A stretch of DNA of 64,000 nt. Source: Bacteroidia bacterium 43-41. GTDB lineage: Bacteria > Bacteroidota > Bacteroidia > Bacteroidales > Dysgonomonadaceae. Of this stretch, positions 17,475 through 25,962 are shown piece after piece. The DNA lies in NCBI GenBank assembly GCA_001898165.1, contig MKTD01000052.1, forward strand, positions 21,066 through 85,065. The letters run 5' to 3'. Under the pieces are notes generated by a model that saw nothing but the letters and a program-made list of their open reading frames with translations, had not been told where the DNA came from and searched no databases. Within the stretch, counting starts at the first letter, position 1, and every line of letters begins with the position of its first letter. A program made the position numbers and the translations under genes.

Positions 17475-17741
17475 TTAGAGGTTAGACAATGCCGCACCTG
17501 CTTTGAATTTAGCTGCTTTTTTAGCCGGGATGTTGATTGCTTTTTTCGTGCGGGGATTAATACCTTTTCTTGCACTTCTTTGTGTTAACGAGAAAGTTCC
17601 AAAGCCTACCAATACGACTTTACCACCTTTTTTCACTTCACCCGAGATGGCATCGAGGGTTGCGTCTAATGCTTTTTTCGCATCAACTTTGCTGAGACCT
17701 GATTTTTCAGCAATAGCACTAACTAGTTCTGACTTATTCAT
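17475..17741 (-). CDS. HU-family nucleoid DNA-binding protein
   Basis: This 88-residue protein begins MNKSELVSAIAEKSGLSKVD and carries the HU/IHF signature VLVGFGTFSLTQRSARKGIN, where the beta-arm leads into RTKKAINIPAKKAAKFKAG. It binds and bends DNA non-specifically as a dimer and compacts the nucleoid. Full length, with its own terminator and a TATATTTG -7 box at 17804-17811 (minus). It is divergent from the rhomboid genes and marks the start of core chromosome after the island. Confidence 0.95.
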   Translation of the reverse strand: MNKSELVSAIAEKSGLSKVDAKKALDATLDAISGEVKKGGKVVLVGFGTFSLTQRSARKGINPRTKKAINIPAKKAAKFKAGAALSNL

Positions 17742-17803
17742 AAGAAAACGTAAATAAAAAATTAAACAAACATTAATGTTAAGGTTTTCACCTATTTTAG
17801 CGC

Positions 17804-17811
17804 CAAATATA
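17804..17811 (-). promoter_or_regulatory. -7 box (TATATTTG) of the HU gene
   Basis: The minus strand reads TATATTTG 63 bp upstream of the HU start, matching TAnnTTTG. A -33 element is not clear. Confidence 0.5.
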
Positions 17812-17915
17812 ATTGATTATTTAAAAACAATCAAGAAAAAAGGTAAAAAGTATTTGATTTTATTTAAAAAAAAAGGAATTATACCCAAAATCTCGGTATA
17901 ATACGAAAATATACG

Positions 17916-17923
17916 TATTTTTG
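17916..17923 (+). promoter_or_regulatory. -7 box (TATTTTTG) of the rhomboid operon
   Basis: TATTTTTG lies 23 bp before the first rhomboid start codon, a typical spacing for Bacteroidales promoters with short leaders. Confidence 0.6.
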
Positions 17924-17946
17924 CCTTTCATTTCCGTAAAACAACT

Positions 17947-18708
17947 ATGAACAATTTCAGATCGGGATTTGGTGGAACCTTACTGCCGGTAACACTAAAT
18001 ATAATAATAATAAACGTTATATTGTGGTTAGCCCAAGTGGTCTTTTTGAGACAGGGGATCGACCTGTCCGAATTATTTGGCCTGCACTATGTAGAGTCGA
18101 AAGGTTTTCGAATCTATCAGCTGGTAACTTATATGTTCCTTCACGATAGCGGTTCGTTTATGCACGTTTTTTCCAACATGTTTGCCGTTTTTATGTTTGG
18201 GCGGACGCTGGAACACGTGTGGGGGTCGAAGCGATTTCTCAGTTTTTACCTGGTAACGGGTATCGGGGCAGGATTAGTGCAAATGGTTGTCGCCTTCTTA
18301 CGTATTCAGTCGTTGAAGAGCGGCATGTCCGTTGAAGCCATAGGGGATGTTTACTCACAGGGATACCAGCTTTTGCAACAGAATATGAATTACATAAACA
18401 GTGCACAGGCCGGTTTGAATATTGCACTGAATTCGGTTACGATTGGAGCTTCGGGTGCAGTTTTTGGTATATTGTTGGCTTTTGGGATGCTGTTTCCCAA
18501 TGCGGAACTTTTTATCATTCCGTTTCCGTTTCCCATTAAAGCAAAGTGGTTTGTTATCGGATATGGAGTGTTTGAGCTCTTTTTCGGCATCAGTAACTTC
18601 TCGGGGGATAATGTGGCCCATTTTGCGCACCTTGGAGGTATGTTGTTCGGTATCTTTATGATATTGTATTGGAGGAAAAAAGACAGAGTGCATGGCAACT
18701 ATTATTGA
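17947..18708 (+). CDS. rhomboid-family intramembrane serine protease
   Basis: This 253-residue membrane protein has six or so hydrophobic segments and the rhomboid catalytic dyad: Ser169 in TIGASGAVFG (GxSG) and His228 in HFAHLGG. The conserved L1-loop region (MFAVFMFGRTLEHVWG) is also present. It cleaves transmembrane helices of substrate proteins in the lipid bilayer. A hydrophilic insert at about 118-160 is longer than in minimal rhomboids. It overlaps the next rhomboid gene by 17 bp, so they are co-translated. The substrate is unknown. Confidence 0.92.
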   Translation: MNNFRSGFGGTLLPVTLNIIIINVILWLAQVVFLRQGIDLSELFGLHYVESKGFRIYQLVTYMFLHDSGSFMHVFSNMFAVFMFGRTLEHVWGSKRFLSFYLVTGIGAGLVQMVVAFLRIQSLKSGMSVEAIGDVYSQGYQLLQQNMNYINSAQAGLNIALNSVTIGASGAVFGILLAFGMLFPNAELFIIPFPFPIKAKWFVIGYGVFELFFGISNFSGDNVAHFAHLGGMLFGIFMILYWRKKDRVHGNYY

Positions 18709-19579
18709 TCAGTTAAAATACAGATACAAGAACGGAGATGTTCTGGTGAAGCTTCTCTTCATCAACATTGCTGTTTTTCTCATACTCAAGGTGATCGGTA
18801 TCATTTTTCTCCTGTTCAACATCAAGGCTGTTGATCTGATCACTTTTTTGGGTGTCCCTTCCGAATTATCTCAACTGTTGAATCGCTTCTGGACCCTGTT
18901 TAGTTACATGTTTGTCCATGAACAATTCTGGCACCTGCTTTTCAATATGCTCTGGCTTTATTGGTTCGGCCGCATCTTCCTGCAATACTTCAGCGGAAGG
19001 ACGCTGGGAAGTTTGTATATTTTAGGAGGTTTTGCCGGTGCATTTCTATATGTGTTTGCGTTCAATACCATTCCCTATTTTGTAGGGATGGGGCACAGCT
19101 GGATGATTGGAGCGTCGGCCGCAGTAATGGCTATTGTGATGGGGGCATCATTTTACCGTCCCAATGTTAAATTAAATTTATTGTTACTGGGGCAGGTAAA
19201 GATTGTTTATATTGCTATTGGAGTTTTTCTGATCGATTTCCTCTCCTTAGGCAGCGGGATAAACGAAGGGGGACACGTTGCCCACATTGGTGGAACCATT
19301 GCCGGCTATATCTTTGCATGGCAGTACCGGAATGGACATGATATAACCGGATGGGTTAGCAAGATACTGGACGGGTTGGCAAACTTGGCAAAGCCAAGAA
19401 GGAAAAAACCTAAAATGAATGTCGAGTATCGCCGCAGGGAAACAGATATGGAATATAATGAACGCAAGTACAGCGAGCAGGCCGAAATTGATACTATCTT
19501 AGATAAATTGAAAAAGTCGGGGTATAGTAATTTATCGCCGGAAGAGAAAAAGAAGTTGTTCGATGCCAGCAAAAAATAA
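18692..19579 (+). CDS. second rhomboid-family protein with C-terminal cytoplasmic tail
   Basis: The 295-residue protein has six membrane segments, the WR-like loop WLYWFGRIFLQYF, Ser142 in MIGASAAVMA (GxSA rather than GxSG) and His198 in GGHVAHIGG. A tail of about 80 residues (RRKKPKMNVEYRRRETDMEY, ending LSPEEKKKLFDASKK) is typical of Bacteroidetes rhomboids of the DUF6576 type. The dyad is intact, so activity is likely. It overlaps its neighbours on both sides (17 bp each), forming a tight three-gene operon. Confidence 0.9.
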   Translation: MATIIDQLKYRYKNGDVLVKLLFINIAVFLILKVIGIIFLLFNIKAVDLITFLGVPSELSQLLNRFWTLFSYMFVHEQFWHLLFNMLWLYWFGRIFLQYFSGRTLGSLYILGGFAGAFLYVFAFNTIPYFVGMGHSWMIGASAAVMAIVMGASFYRPNVKLNLLLLGQVKIVYIAIGVFLIDFLSLGSGINEGGHVAHIGGTIAGYIFAWQYRNGHDITGWVSKILDGLANLAKPRRKKPKMNVEYRRRETDMEYNERKYSEQAEIDTILDKLKKSGYSNLSPEEKKKLFDASKK

Positions 19580-20687
19580 AATAGTCCTGTTTCGGGGAGT
19601 AGTAAGAAACATAATATTCGCTACGAATATTATGGCCATATTATTGCTTTTCTGTTCATTTTTGTCCTGGCGTGTCTCACCCCTTAAAACCAATCTGTTT
19701 TCGTATATTGGAATTGCATTCGGATTTATTTTTTTTCTGAATGTATTGTATCTTTTTTTATGGATCTTGTTCAAGAAATGGAAATTGGCGTTCGTCTCGC
19801 TTCTCTCTTTACTACTGTGTTATAAACCGATAACGACTTTTTTTCCGTTAAACGTTTTTCCGAAGGAAGCCCCCGGGAGCAGCCTGAAAATTCTCACCTA
19901 TAACGTGGAAGGTTTTATCAATGAAAATAAAAAAGAGGATAAAGAGCATCCTATTCTCGATTATATTGTTGAAACGGATGCCGACATTGTTTGCCTGCAA
20001 GAGTACTTAGTGAGCAAAACAGGGCAGTCGATAAGGTCGCAGCACGATGTGAACCGTATCCTCAACAAATATCCGTATCACTCTTCCACAGCGCTGGAAG
20101 CATCGGGGAAATATCACATTTACGGGTTGGCTTGTTTCTCCAAATACCCCATTGAGAGAACCAGGGAAATCATATTTAATTCGTCGTTCAACGGCGCTGC
20201 GGTTTATACTATTGATGTGAACGGAAAGAAACTTGCCGTTGCCAACGTACACCTGGAGTCGAACAGTATTACTGCTGAAGATAAGAAACTTTACGGCGAT
20301 TTCATTCAGAATAGCGATGAGGTGAACCTGGAAGATATCACATCCAACATCCGGTTGCGTTTGGGAAGAGCTTACCGTATGCGCACAGAGCAGGTCCGTA
20401 AGGTGAAAAACCATCTTTCGGAATTAAATGTTGACGGGACGATTATTTGCGGAGACTTCAACGACACACCCATTTCGTACGTTTATGCTCAGATGAAGAA
20501 AGGTATGAATGACGCATTTGCATCCACCGGCTTTGGACCGGGTGTCACGTATAACAAAGATTTTTTCTGGTTTCGGATCGACAATATTATGTACAGTCCC
20601 AACCTGAAATCCTACAGGGCGAAGGTGGATAGAGTGGCATACTCCGATCATTATCCGCTGACAACCTTTTTGTATGTAGGCGATTAG
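19563..20687 (+). CDS. membrane-anchored endonuclease/exonuclease/phosphatase-family protein
   Basis: This 374-residue protein has three N-terminal membrane helices (about residues 10-95) followed by an EEP domain. Visible active-site blocks are LKILTYNVEG, DADIVCLQEY, ANVHLESN, ICGDFNDTPISYVY and YSDHYPL. This fold hydrolyses phosphodiesters in nucleic acids or phospholipids with a Mg2+ ion. The anchor places the catalytic domain outside the cytoplasm, arguing for a phospholipid or extracellular substrate, which is inference. It is co-transcribed with the rhomboids. Confidence 0.9.
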   Translation: MPAKNKIVLFRGVVRNIIFATNIMAILLLFCSFLSWRVSPLKTNLFSYIGIAFGFIFFLNVLYLFLWILFKKWKLAFVSLLSLLLCYKPITTFFPLNVFPKEAPGSSLKILTYNVEGFINENKKEDKEHPILDYIVETDADIVCLQEYLVSKTGQSIRSQHDVNRILNKYPYHSSTALEASGKYHIYGLACFSKYPIERTREIIFNSSFNGAAVYTIDVNGKKLAVANVHLESNSITAEDKKLYGDFIQNSDEVNLEDITSNIRLRLGRAYRMRTEQVRKVKNHLSELNVDGTIICGDFNDTPISYVYAQMKKGMNDAFASTGFGPGVTYNKDFFWFRIDNIMYSPNLKSYRAKVDRVAYSDHYPLTTFLYVGD

Positions 20688-20725
20688 CTAATCTTGCTGT
20701 TCGACAGCTAAAAAATTGAAAAAGA

Positions 20726-21091
20726 ATGTATAAGATAAGTAAACAATTTGCATTTTCCGCCGCTCATTCGCTCGACGGATTGCCCGGTGATCATCCGTGT
20801 ACCCGATTGCACGGACACAACTATGTGGTTACGGTGCATCTTCGATCCAAAGAGTTGAATGATACAGGATTTGTAAAGGATTACAACGAGTTGAAAATGG
20901 TGAAGCAATATATTGATGAACATATCGATCACCGGAACCTGAACGATATTATGCACCCGCTTAACTCATCTGCCGAAAATCTGGCACGGCTGTTTTTCGA
21001 TATTTTTAAACCGATACTTCCCGAGTTATATGCTGTGGAAGTGAGTGAAACTCCAAAAACATCTGCTATTTATGAGCCTGACGGTCAATGA
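20726..21091 (+). CDS. queD: 6-carboxytetrahydropterin synthase QueD
   Basis: This 121-residue protein of the PTPS/QueD family has zinc ligands in FSAAHSL and LHGHNY, the catalytic Cys in HPCTRLHGH, and Glu in VSETPKTSA. It converts dihydroneopterin triphosphate to 6-carboxy-tetrahydropterin, the second step toward 7-deazaguanine (queuosine or preQ0). QueE follows with a 20-bp overlap, confirming the pathway rather than tetrahydrobiopterin synthesis. Confidence 0.93.
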   Translation: MYKISKQFAFSAAHSLDGLPGDHPCTRLHGHNYVVTVHLRSKELNDTGFVKDYNELKMVKQYIDEHIDHRNLNDIMHPLNSSAENLARLFFDIFKPILPELYAVEVSETPKTSAIYEPDGQ

Positions 21092-21653
21092 GATATTTTA
21101 TTCATTACAGGGTGAAGGCGGCAGAACCGGCGAAGCTTCCATATTCATCAGGTTATCCAAATGCAATTTAGCGTGCAGTTTCTGTGATACCGATTTTGAG
21201 TTTGGAAAGAAAATGACGCTCGATGAAATTTTCGGTGAAATCTCACAATACCCTTGCCGGTGGATTATCTGGACAGGGGGAGAGCCTACGCTCCAGCTTA
21301 AAGATGAGGACGTCGCATTTTTCAAAGAGAAAGGTTACAGGCAAGCCATCGAAACCAATGGCACCCGGCGTGTTCCGGCAGGAATCGATTACATCACGTG
21401 TAGTCCCAAACAGCAGTTCGGGAAGATTCGCACGCTTATCCCAGAGGTGGATGAGTTGCGCTTTCCAATTGCCACAGGCGATCCGCTGCCCGATATCTCC
21501 ATCCTTCCAAAGACAAAACGATATTTGCTAAGCCCTGTCTTTGACAATATGAATGTTGTGCAGGACAATGTGGATTATTGCGTGGAGCTTATCAAGAAAA
21601 ATCCTCAATGGGTATTGAGCCTGCAAGTTCATAAACTCATCGGGATACGATAA
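21072..21653 (+). CDS. queE: 7-carboxy-7-deazaguanine synthase QueE
   Basis: A radical-SAM enzyme of 193 residues. The start at 21072 (MSLTVNEIFYSLQGEGGRTG) is chosen because it matches the family N-terminus. An upstream ATG at 21045 would add nine unrelated residues. The 4Fe-4S ligands are Cys31, Cys35 and Cys38 (CNLACSFC), and WTGGEP binds SAM. It contracts the ring of 6-carboxytetrahydropterin to 7-carboxy-7-deazaguanine. It overlaps queD, so coupled translation is likely. Confidence 0.93.
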   Translation: MSLTVNEIFYSLQGEGGRTGEASIFIRLSKCNLACSFCDTDFEFGKKMTLDEIFGEISQYPCRWIIWTGGEPTLQLKDEDVAFFKEKGYRQAIETNGTRRVPAGIDYITCSPKQQFGKIRTLIPEVDELRFPIATGDPLPDISILPKTKRYLLSPVFDNMNVVQDNVDYCVELIKKNPQWVLSLQVHKLIGIR

Positions 21654-21692
21654 AAGACATAAAGTTTACAACGCTTTGTCTTTGAACAATAA

Positions 21693-22607
21693 ATGACAAA
21701 ATTTCAAATAACGATATTAGGTTGCGGTTCGGCAACGCCAACCACGCTTCACAATCCTTCCTCGCAATTGGTTAATGTGAACGAAAAGCTTTTTATGATC
21801 GATTGTGGTGAAGGTACCCAGCTTCAGTTGCGAAAATTTAAAACGCGGATAGGCAGCCTGCACAGCATTTTCATATCCCATTTGCACGGCGATCACGTTT
21901 TTGGTCTTCCCGGATTACTGGCTTCACTGAGCCTGTTGGGAAGAACAAGCGACTTGAATATCTACGCGCACAAGGAGATGGATTTGTTTCTCAATCCGTT
22001 CATCAAATATTTCGGCAATCCGTTTTCGTATAAAATAAACCTCATACCTTTAGACCCTCATAATCATCAACTGATCTTCGAGAATAACTCGATACGTGTT
22101 TTTTCGTTTCCGCTGAAACACAGGATACCTACCAACGGTTTTTTGTTCGAAGAAAAAGAACGGCCCCGCCACATCAAACGCGAGATGATTGATTTTTACA
22201 ATATCCCTATCCGGCAGATAAAAGAGATAAAATCGGGCGCTGACTTTCTGACTGGTGATGGTAAAATAATTAATAATGAGGTGCTTACTACTTCGCCAAC
22301 TCCGCCAAGGAAATATGCCTATTGTTCGGATACGGCTTATTCTCCCGAAATTATTTCTTATATTCAACAGATTGACGTGCTGTATCACGAGGCTACTTTT
22401 GCTGAAACCGAAAGCGTAAGGGCACAAGAAACGTTTCACTCCACGGCGCGCCAGGCAGCGGAAATAGCCAAAGCTGCAAACGTAAAAAAGCTTGTTATCG
22501 GTCATTTTTCGTCACGATACAACGAGTTAAGCGCACTTCTGAACGAAGCAACGGCAGTTTTCCCTGAAACAGAACTGGCTTATGAAGGGATGATAATTAA
22601 CCTTTGA
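21693..22607 (+). CDS. rnz: ribonuclease Z
   Basis: This 304-residue metallo-beta-lactamase-fold RNase has GCGSATP at the start, the zinc motif HLHGDH (63-68), the long exosite-type arm region around 150-165, and YCSDTAYSPE and VIGHFSSRY near the end. It removes 3' trailers from tRNA precursors. Length fits bacterial RNase Z. It may be co-transcribed with queDE (39-bp gap), giving a tRNA-maturation theme. Confidence 0.95.
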   Translation: MTKFQITILGCGSATPTTLHNPSSQLVNVNEKLFMIDCGEGTQLQLRKFKTRIGSLHSIFISHLHGDHVFGLPGLLASLSLLGRTSDLNIYAHKEMDLFLNPFIKYFGNPFSYKINLIPLDPHNHQLIFENNSIRVFSFPLKHRIPTNGFLFEEKERPRHIKREMIDFYNIPIRQIKEIKSGADFLTGDGKIINNEVLTTSPTPPRKYAYCSDTAYSPEIISYIQQIDVLYHEATFAETESVRAQETFHSTARQAAEIAKAANVKKLVIGHFSSRYNELSALLNEATAVFPETELAYEGMIINL

Positions 22608-22638
22608 AATAAACAGTTACAAAATTCAAAATTTTTCT

Positions 22639-22646
22639 TACTTTTG
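22639..22646 (+). promoter_or_regulatory. -7 box (TACTTTTG)
   Basis: This TAnnTTTG match lies 28 bp upstream of the small secreted protein gene at 22675. Confidence 0.5.
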
Positions 22647-22674
22647 CATTGTATTGAACGCAAAATAGTTTAAT

Positions 22675-22995
22675 ATGAGGAGATTTTACCTGACAACCCT
22701 GTTTATATTGTTTTCTTTATTCGGTTTTGGGCTTGCCGGCATTTACGCGCAAGATCAAAACAAAGGGGTTGTTATGGAAGAAAACGTTCCCGAAACAAAA
22801 ATAAAGGTAGCGGAAAACCGGTTGATCATCGAAAATCTTCCAAAAGACGGAGTGCTGGAAGTTTTCAGCATTGTCGGCGTAAAGGTCTATACCCGAAAAG
22901 TTAAAGCAGGAACGAACGAATATCAACTCGATCTTCCCAAAGGGTATTACATCGTCAGAATTGGCGATTTAGTCAAAAAGATATTATTGAAGTGA
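22675..22995 (+). CDS. small secreted protein consisting of a type IX-like sorting domain
   Basis: This 106-residue protein has a signal peptide (to GIYAQ, residue 25) and a short linker. About 65 residues then resemble the Por/type IX C-terminal sorting domain: NRLIIENLPKDGVLEVFSIV, GVKVYTRKV, and LPKGYYIVRIGDLVKKILLK. In that family the domain directs cargo through the outer membrane, but here there is no cargo. It may be a stand-alone homologue with another role or a remnant. Own -7 box upstream. Function unknown. Confidence 0.7.
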   Translation: MRRFYLTTLFILFSLFGFGLAGIYAQDQNKGVVMEENVPETKIKVAENRLIIENLPKDGVLEVFSIVGVKVYTRKVKAGTNEYQLDLPKGYYIVRIGDLVKKILLK

Positions 22996-23055
22996 AAAAT
23001 ATCTATTTTAGCGCATAAAGCGACGGTTAGGTTATTCATAATGGCAGTTTTTTCA

Positions 23056-23063
23056 TATCTTTG
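23056..23063 (+). promoter_or_regulatory. -7 box (TATCTTTG) of asd
   Basis: TATCTTTG lies 40 bp before the chosen asd start and downstream of the alternative start at 23041. This supports the shorter gene model. Confidence 0.55.
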
Positions 23064-23103
23064 CCATCCCAATTTATTTATTATAATTAAAATATTTACT
23101 AAA

Positions 23104-24102
23104 ATGAAAATTGCGATTGTCGGAACAAGCGGAGCAGTGGGTCAGGAATTGCTTCGTGTGCTTGATGCAAGAAATTTCCCGGTGGATGAGTTGTTCCTTT
23201 TCGGTTCATCCAGAAGTGCGGGCTCAACATATACTTTTCGCGGTAAGGAAGTTACTGTGAAGGAACTCAAACATAACGACGATTTTAAGGGGATTGATAT
23301 CGCTTTTGTCTCGGCCGGAGGCGGAACATCGTTGGAATTTGCCGAGACGATTACCAGGCACGGAACCGTTATGATAGATAATTCAAGCGCTTTCAGGATG
23401 GACGACGATGTTCCGTTGGTGGTGCCCGAAGTGAATGCCGAAGATGCGCTGACACGCCCGAGAAATATCATTGCCAATCCCAATTGCACTACTATCCAGA
23501 TGGTTGTGGCGCTGAAAGCGATCGAAGATATTTCGCACATTAAACGCGTGCATGTGTCCACCTATCAGGCTGCATCGGGAGCAGGAGCTTCAGCTATGAT
23601 CGAGCTTCAGGAACAGCACAGGCAACTGGTGAACAAAGAAAATCCAACGATCTCGAAATTCGCATATCAATTGGCATACAACTTGATACCTCAGGTAGAT
23701 GTGTTTACCGAAAACGGTTACACCAAGGAGGAGATGAAGATGTTCAACGAAACACGCAAGATAATGCACAGCAATATCGAAGTGAGCGCTACCTGTATTC
23801 GTGTCCCTGTGTTACGCGCGCACTCCGAAGCTATCTGGATTGAGACGGAAAGGCCGGTATCGGTGGAGGAAGCCCGTGAAGCGTTTGCCAAAGCCGAGGG
23901 CGTTGTATTGCTCGATAATCCGGAGAAAAAAGTATATCCGATGCCGTTGGATGCTGCCGGGCAAGATCCGGTTTACGTGGGCAGGATCCGCAAAGACCTT
24001 ACCAATCCCAACGGATTGACTTTCTGGACTGCGGCCGATCAGATCTGCAAAGGTGCCGCCCTGAATGCCGTGCAGATTGCAGAATACCTGATGAAGCAGT
24101 GA
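23104..24102 (+). CDS. asd: aspartate-semialdehyde dehydrogenase
   Basis: This 332-residue NADP enzyme reduces aspartyl phosphate to aspartate semialdehyde for Lys, Thr, Met and diaminopimelate synthesis. The nucleotide-binding [15 protein letters not shown] starts at residue 6, Cys128 in ANPNCTTIQ is the nucleophile, and [14 protein letters not shown] and HSEAIWIE follow. The start at 23104 ([10 protein letters not shown]) is preferred. The frame extends to 23041, but the extension crosses a promoter box. A terminator-like hairpin follows at 24103. Confidence 0.95.
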   Translation: MKIAIVGTSGAVGQELLRVLDARNFPVDELFLFGSSRSAGSTYTFRGKEVTVKELKHNDDFKGIDIAFVSAGGGTSLEFAETITRHGTVMIDNSSAFRMDDDVPLVVPEVNAEDALTRPRNIIANPNCTTIQMVVALKAIEDISHIKRVHVSTYQAASGAGASAMIELQEQHRQLVNKENPTISKFAYQLAYNLIPQVDVFTENGYTKEEMKMFNETRKIMHSNIEVSATCIRVPVLRAHSEAIWIETERPVSVEEAREAFAKAEGVVLLDNPEKKVYPMPLDAAGQDPVYVGRIRKDLTNPNGLTFWTAADQICKGAALNAVQIAEYLMKQ

Positions 24103-24128
24103 GAATATTAACCGGGCATGGGTTATTC
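24103..24128 (+). terminator. probable terminator of asd
   Basis: An imperfect hairpin (GAATATTAACC with GGTTATTC) followed by TTTTT lies at the asd 3' end and overlaps the last codons of the convergent ABC ATPase gene. Confidence 0.5.
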
Positions 24129-24899
24129 TTTTTCATCGTGGTCGTGTTGTAAAAGCACCCGGTGCGGCAGTGAACCATGCCCGAGTATTTCAATGGGACA
24201 CGAATCGTAAGCTCCCATGAGCCACTCTTGCGAAATATTGCTGCCACAATGGTAATGCAGGTTTTGGTTAACGCAGGCGATATTTTTCACCTGAGAAATA
24301 ATGGTTCCCACATCGTGGGAAACCAGTACGATAGCAATCTCTTTATTTATCTCGTCGAGTAACTTATAAAAATTAGTTTCGAAAAGTTTATCCACGTACG
24401 AATTTGGTTCGTCGAGGATAATGAGTTTGGGGTTATCGATAATGGCGCGCCCCAGCAACACGCGTTGCAGCTGTCCGCCGGAAAGTTCGCCGATAGCCCT
24501 GTATAGCAGGTTTTCGATACCCATTTTTTCGGCAATCGGTTTTACTTTTTGTTTGTCTTCTGCTGTGTATCTTTTAATGAATTTTCCCCGGAGTGTTAGG
24601 CCGGAGAGAATGACTTCGTGTACGCTGATGGGAAATTTTTTATCGATCTGGTTGATCTGCGGCAGATAACCGATATTGATGTGGTTTACTTTTTTTCCGG
24701 CATCAAAAAATGTGATATTGCCGGAGGTAACCTGTGTCAAACCCAGGATTGCTTTCAGCAACGTGGTCTTTCCACCGCCGTTAGGTCCGATAATACCCAG
24801 AAAATCGTTTTCGAAAACGGTGAGGGAAACGTTTTTCAGCACATCGGGTTTGTTTTCGTAACCGACGTTCAGGTTTTGTATTTCAATAATCGGATTCAT
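24123..24899 (-). CDS. znuC: zinc-type ABC transporter ATP-binding protein (ZnuC-like)
   Basis: This 258-residue ATPase has Walker A GPNGGGKTT, signature LSGGQLQRVLLGRA, Walker B LIILDEPNSYVD and a switch His in LVSHDVG. The start at 24899 (MNPIIEIQNLNVGYENKP) overlaps the ZnuA stop by 4 bp. Together they would power zinc or manganese import. The usual third gene, the membrane permease, is absent here, since the next gene is the convergent asd. The permease must be elsewhere or lost. Confidence 0.85.
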   Translation of the reverse strand: MNPIIEIQNLNVGYENKPDVLKNVSLTVFENDFLGIIGPNGGGKTTLLKAILGLTQVTSGNITFFDAGKKVNHINIGYLPQINQIDKKFPISVHEVILSGLTLRGKFIKRYTAEDKQKVKPIAEKMGIENLLYRAIGELSGGQLQRVLLGRAIIDNPKLIILDEPNSYVDKLFETNFYKLLDEINKEIAIVLVSHDVGTIISQVKNIACVNQNLHYHCGSNISQEWLMGAYDSCPIEILGHGSLPHRVLLQHDHDEKE

Positions 24900-25786
24900 T
24901 TTTCCTGATCGGCTAAAATTTGGGCAATGCGGATCAATTCTTCGTCCCATTCGTAAGCCAATGGGTTTATGGTGTGCGACCTGGCCCCTATTTCCTTAGC
25001 AATGACTTCGGTGTTTTTTATGTCGAATTCCTGCTGAACAAAAACAGTCTTGATATTTTCGGTCTTTGCCAGATCCACCAGCTCTTTCATTTGAGAGGGT
25101 GACGGATTCTTCCCTTCAAACTCAATGCTGTGCTGCACCAAATTATAGTCGCGGGCAAAATAGGCCAATGCAGGATGATAAACAATAAAACTCCGGGAAG
25201 GGATATCTTGCAACAATCGGGTTAGGACAGAGTCGATTCCGGTGATTTTTTGTGTGAGTTTTTCGAAGTTGACACGGTAGAAATCGGCATTTTCAGCATC
25301 CAGCTCCACCACTGCATCCAACATATTTTGCGAAAAGCGAATCGCATTTTTTGCAGAACTCCATACATGCGGATCAGCAGCATCACTGTGATCGTGATCG
25401 GTGTGCGCATCGTCGTGTGAATGGTCGTGATGTCCGTGTCCGCCATAAACCCGTTCAATCCCTGAAGAACAATCGACAATTCTCAGGTGGGGGTTATTTT
25501 CGGAAAGTTTGCCTGTCCATACGTTTTCATAACCCAGAAAACCCACTTTAAAATAGGCGCGGCTATTGCCCAGCTTTATCATGGCCGAGGGCGACGGTTC
25601 ATAAGTTTCGGGGCTCGACCCCGGAGGGACAAGTGTATTTATCTGGAATTTATCGCCCACAATCTGCTCTAGAAAATACCGTTGCGGTTCAATAGTAACC
25701 GTCAGTACGTTCGTTCCCCTTTCGCGGCTCGGATTGCAAGCAAGAAGCAGGAGTGAAAATGCGAGCGTGAAAATATATTTACTCAT
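24896..25786 (-). CDS. znuA: zinc-type ABC transporter substrate-binding lipoprotein (ZnuA-like)
   Basis: The 296-residue protein has a lipobox ending LLLACNPS and belongs to cluster 9 metal-binding proteins. Metal ligands are expected in the His-rich loop (about residues 115-140, GHGHHDHSHDD), which is followed by DPHVWSS, VYHPALAYFARDY and, later, a FVQQEFDIKN stretch. It captures Zn2+ in the periplasm and hands it to a permease. The His-rich loop favours zinc over manganese. The ATPase follows with an ATGA overlap. Confidence 0.88.
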   Translation of the reverse strand: MSKYIFTLAFSLLLLACNPSRERGTNVLTVTIEPQRYFLEQIVGDKFQINTLVPPGSSPETYEPSPSAMIKLGNSRAYFKVGFLGYENVWTGKLSENNPHLRIVDCSSGIERVYGGHGHHDHSHDDAHTDHDHSDAADPHVWSSAKNAIRFSQNMLDAVVELDAENADFYRVNFEKLTQKITGIDSVLTRLLQDIPSRSFIVYHPALAYFARDYNLVQHSIEFEGKNPSPSQMKELVDLAKTENIKTVFVQQEFDIKNTEVIAKEIGARSHTINPLAYEWDEELIRIAQILADQEK

Positions 25787-25827
25787 TCTGTTCGAATTGA
25801 TTGTTTTGTTGATATCTGTTGCAAAAT

Positions 25828-25896
25828 TAAGAAACTTTTTGAAGGCGAAGATTTTTTATTTACTTCTTTCGAAAGAAATTCAAAACAGTTTCTCAA
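25828..25896 (-). repeat. MITE-like 67-bp repeat, copy 1
   Basis: Reverse complement of this stretch aligns along its length with 51797-51863. Both end in inverted AGAAACTGTTT/AAACAGTTTCT-type termini and share TTTCTTTCGAAAGAAGTAAAT-like centres. The copies differ at several positions. No coding capacity. Confidence 0.7.
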
Positions 25897-25935
25897 ATAA
25901 ATAGCGCGACAGGAAAGTTATAAACAAAGATTTTC

Positions 25936-25943
25936 TAATTTTG
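25936..25943 (+). promoter_or_regulatory. -7 box (TAATTTTG) of the MnmD gene
   Basis: TAATTTTG ends 19 bp before ATG 25963, and transcription would start near 25950. This argues for the 25963 start rather than the upstream TTG at 25945. Confidence 0.55.
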
Positions 25944-25962
25944 TTTGCAGTTAAAGATTGAC

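Noticed and set aside
23041..23103. N-terminal extension of asd
   Set aside because: The family starts at the nucleotide-binding motif, and a -7 promoter box lies inside the extension.
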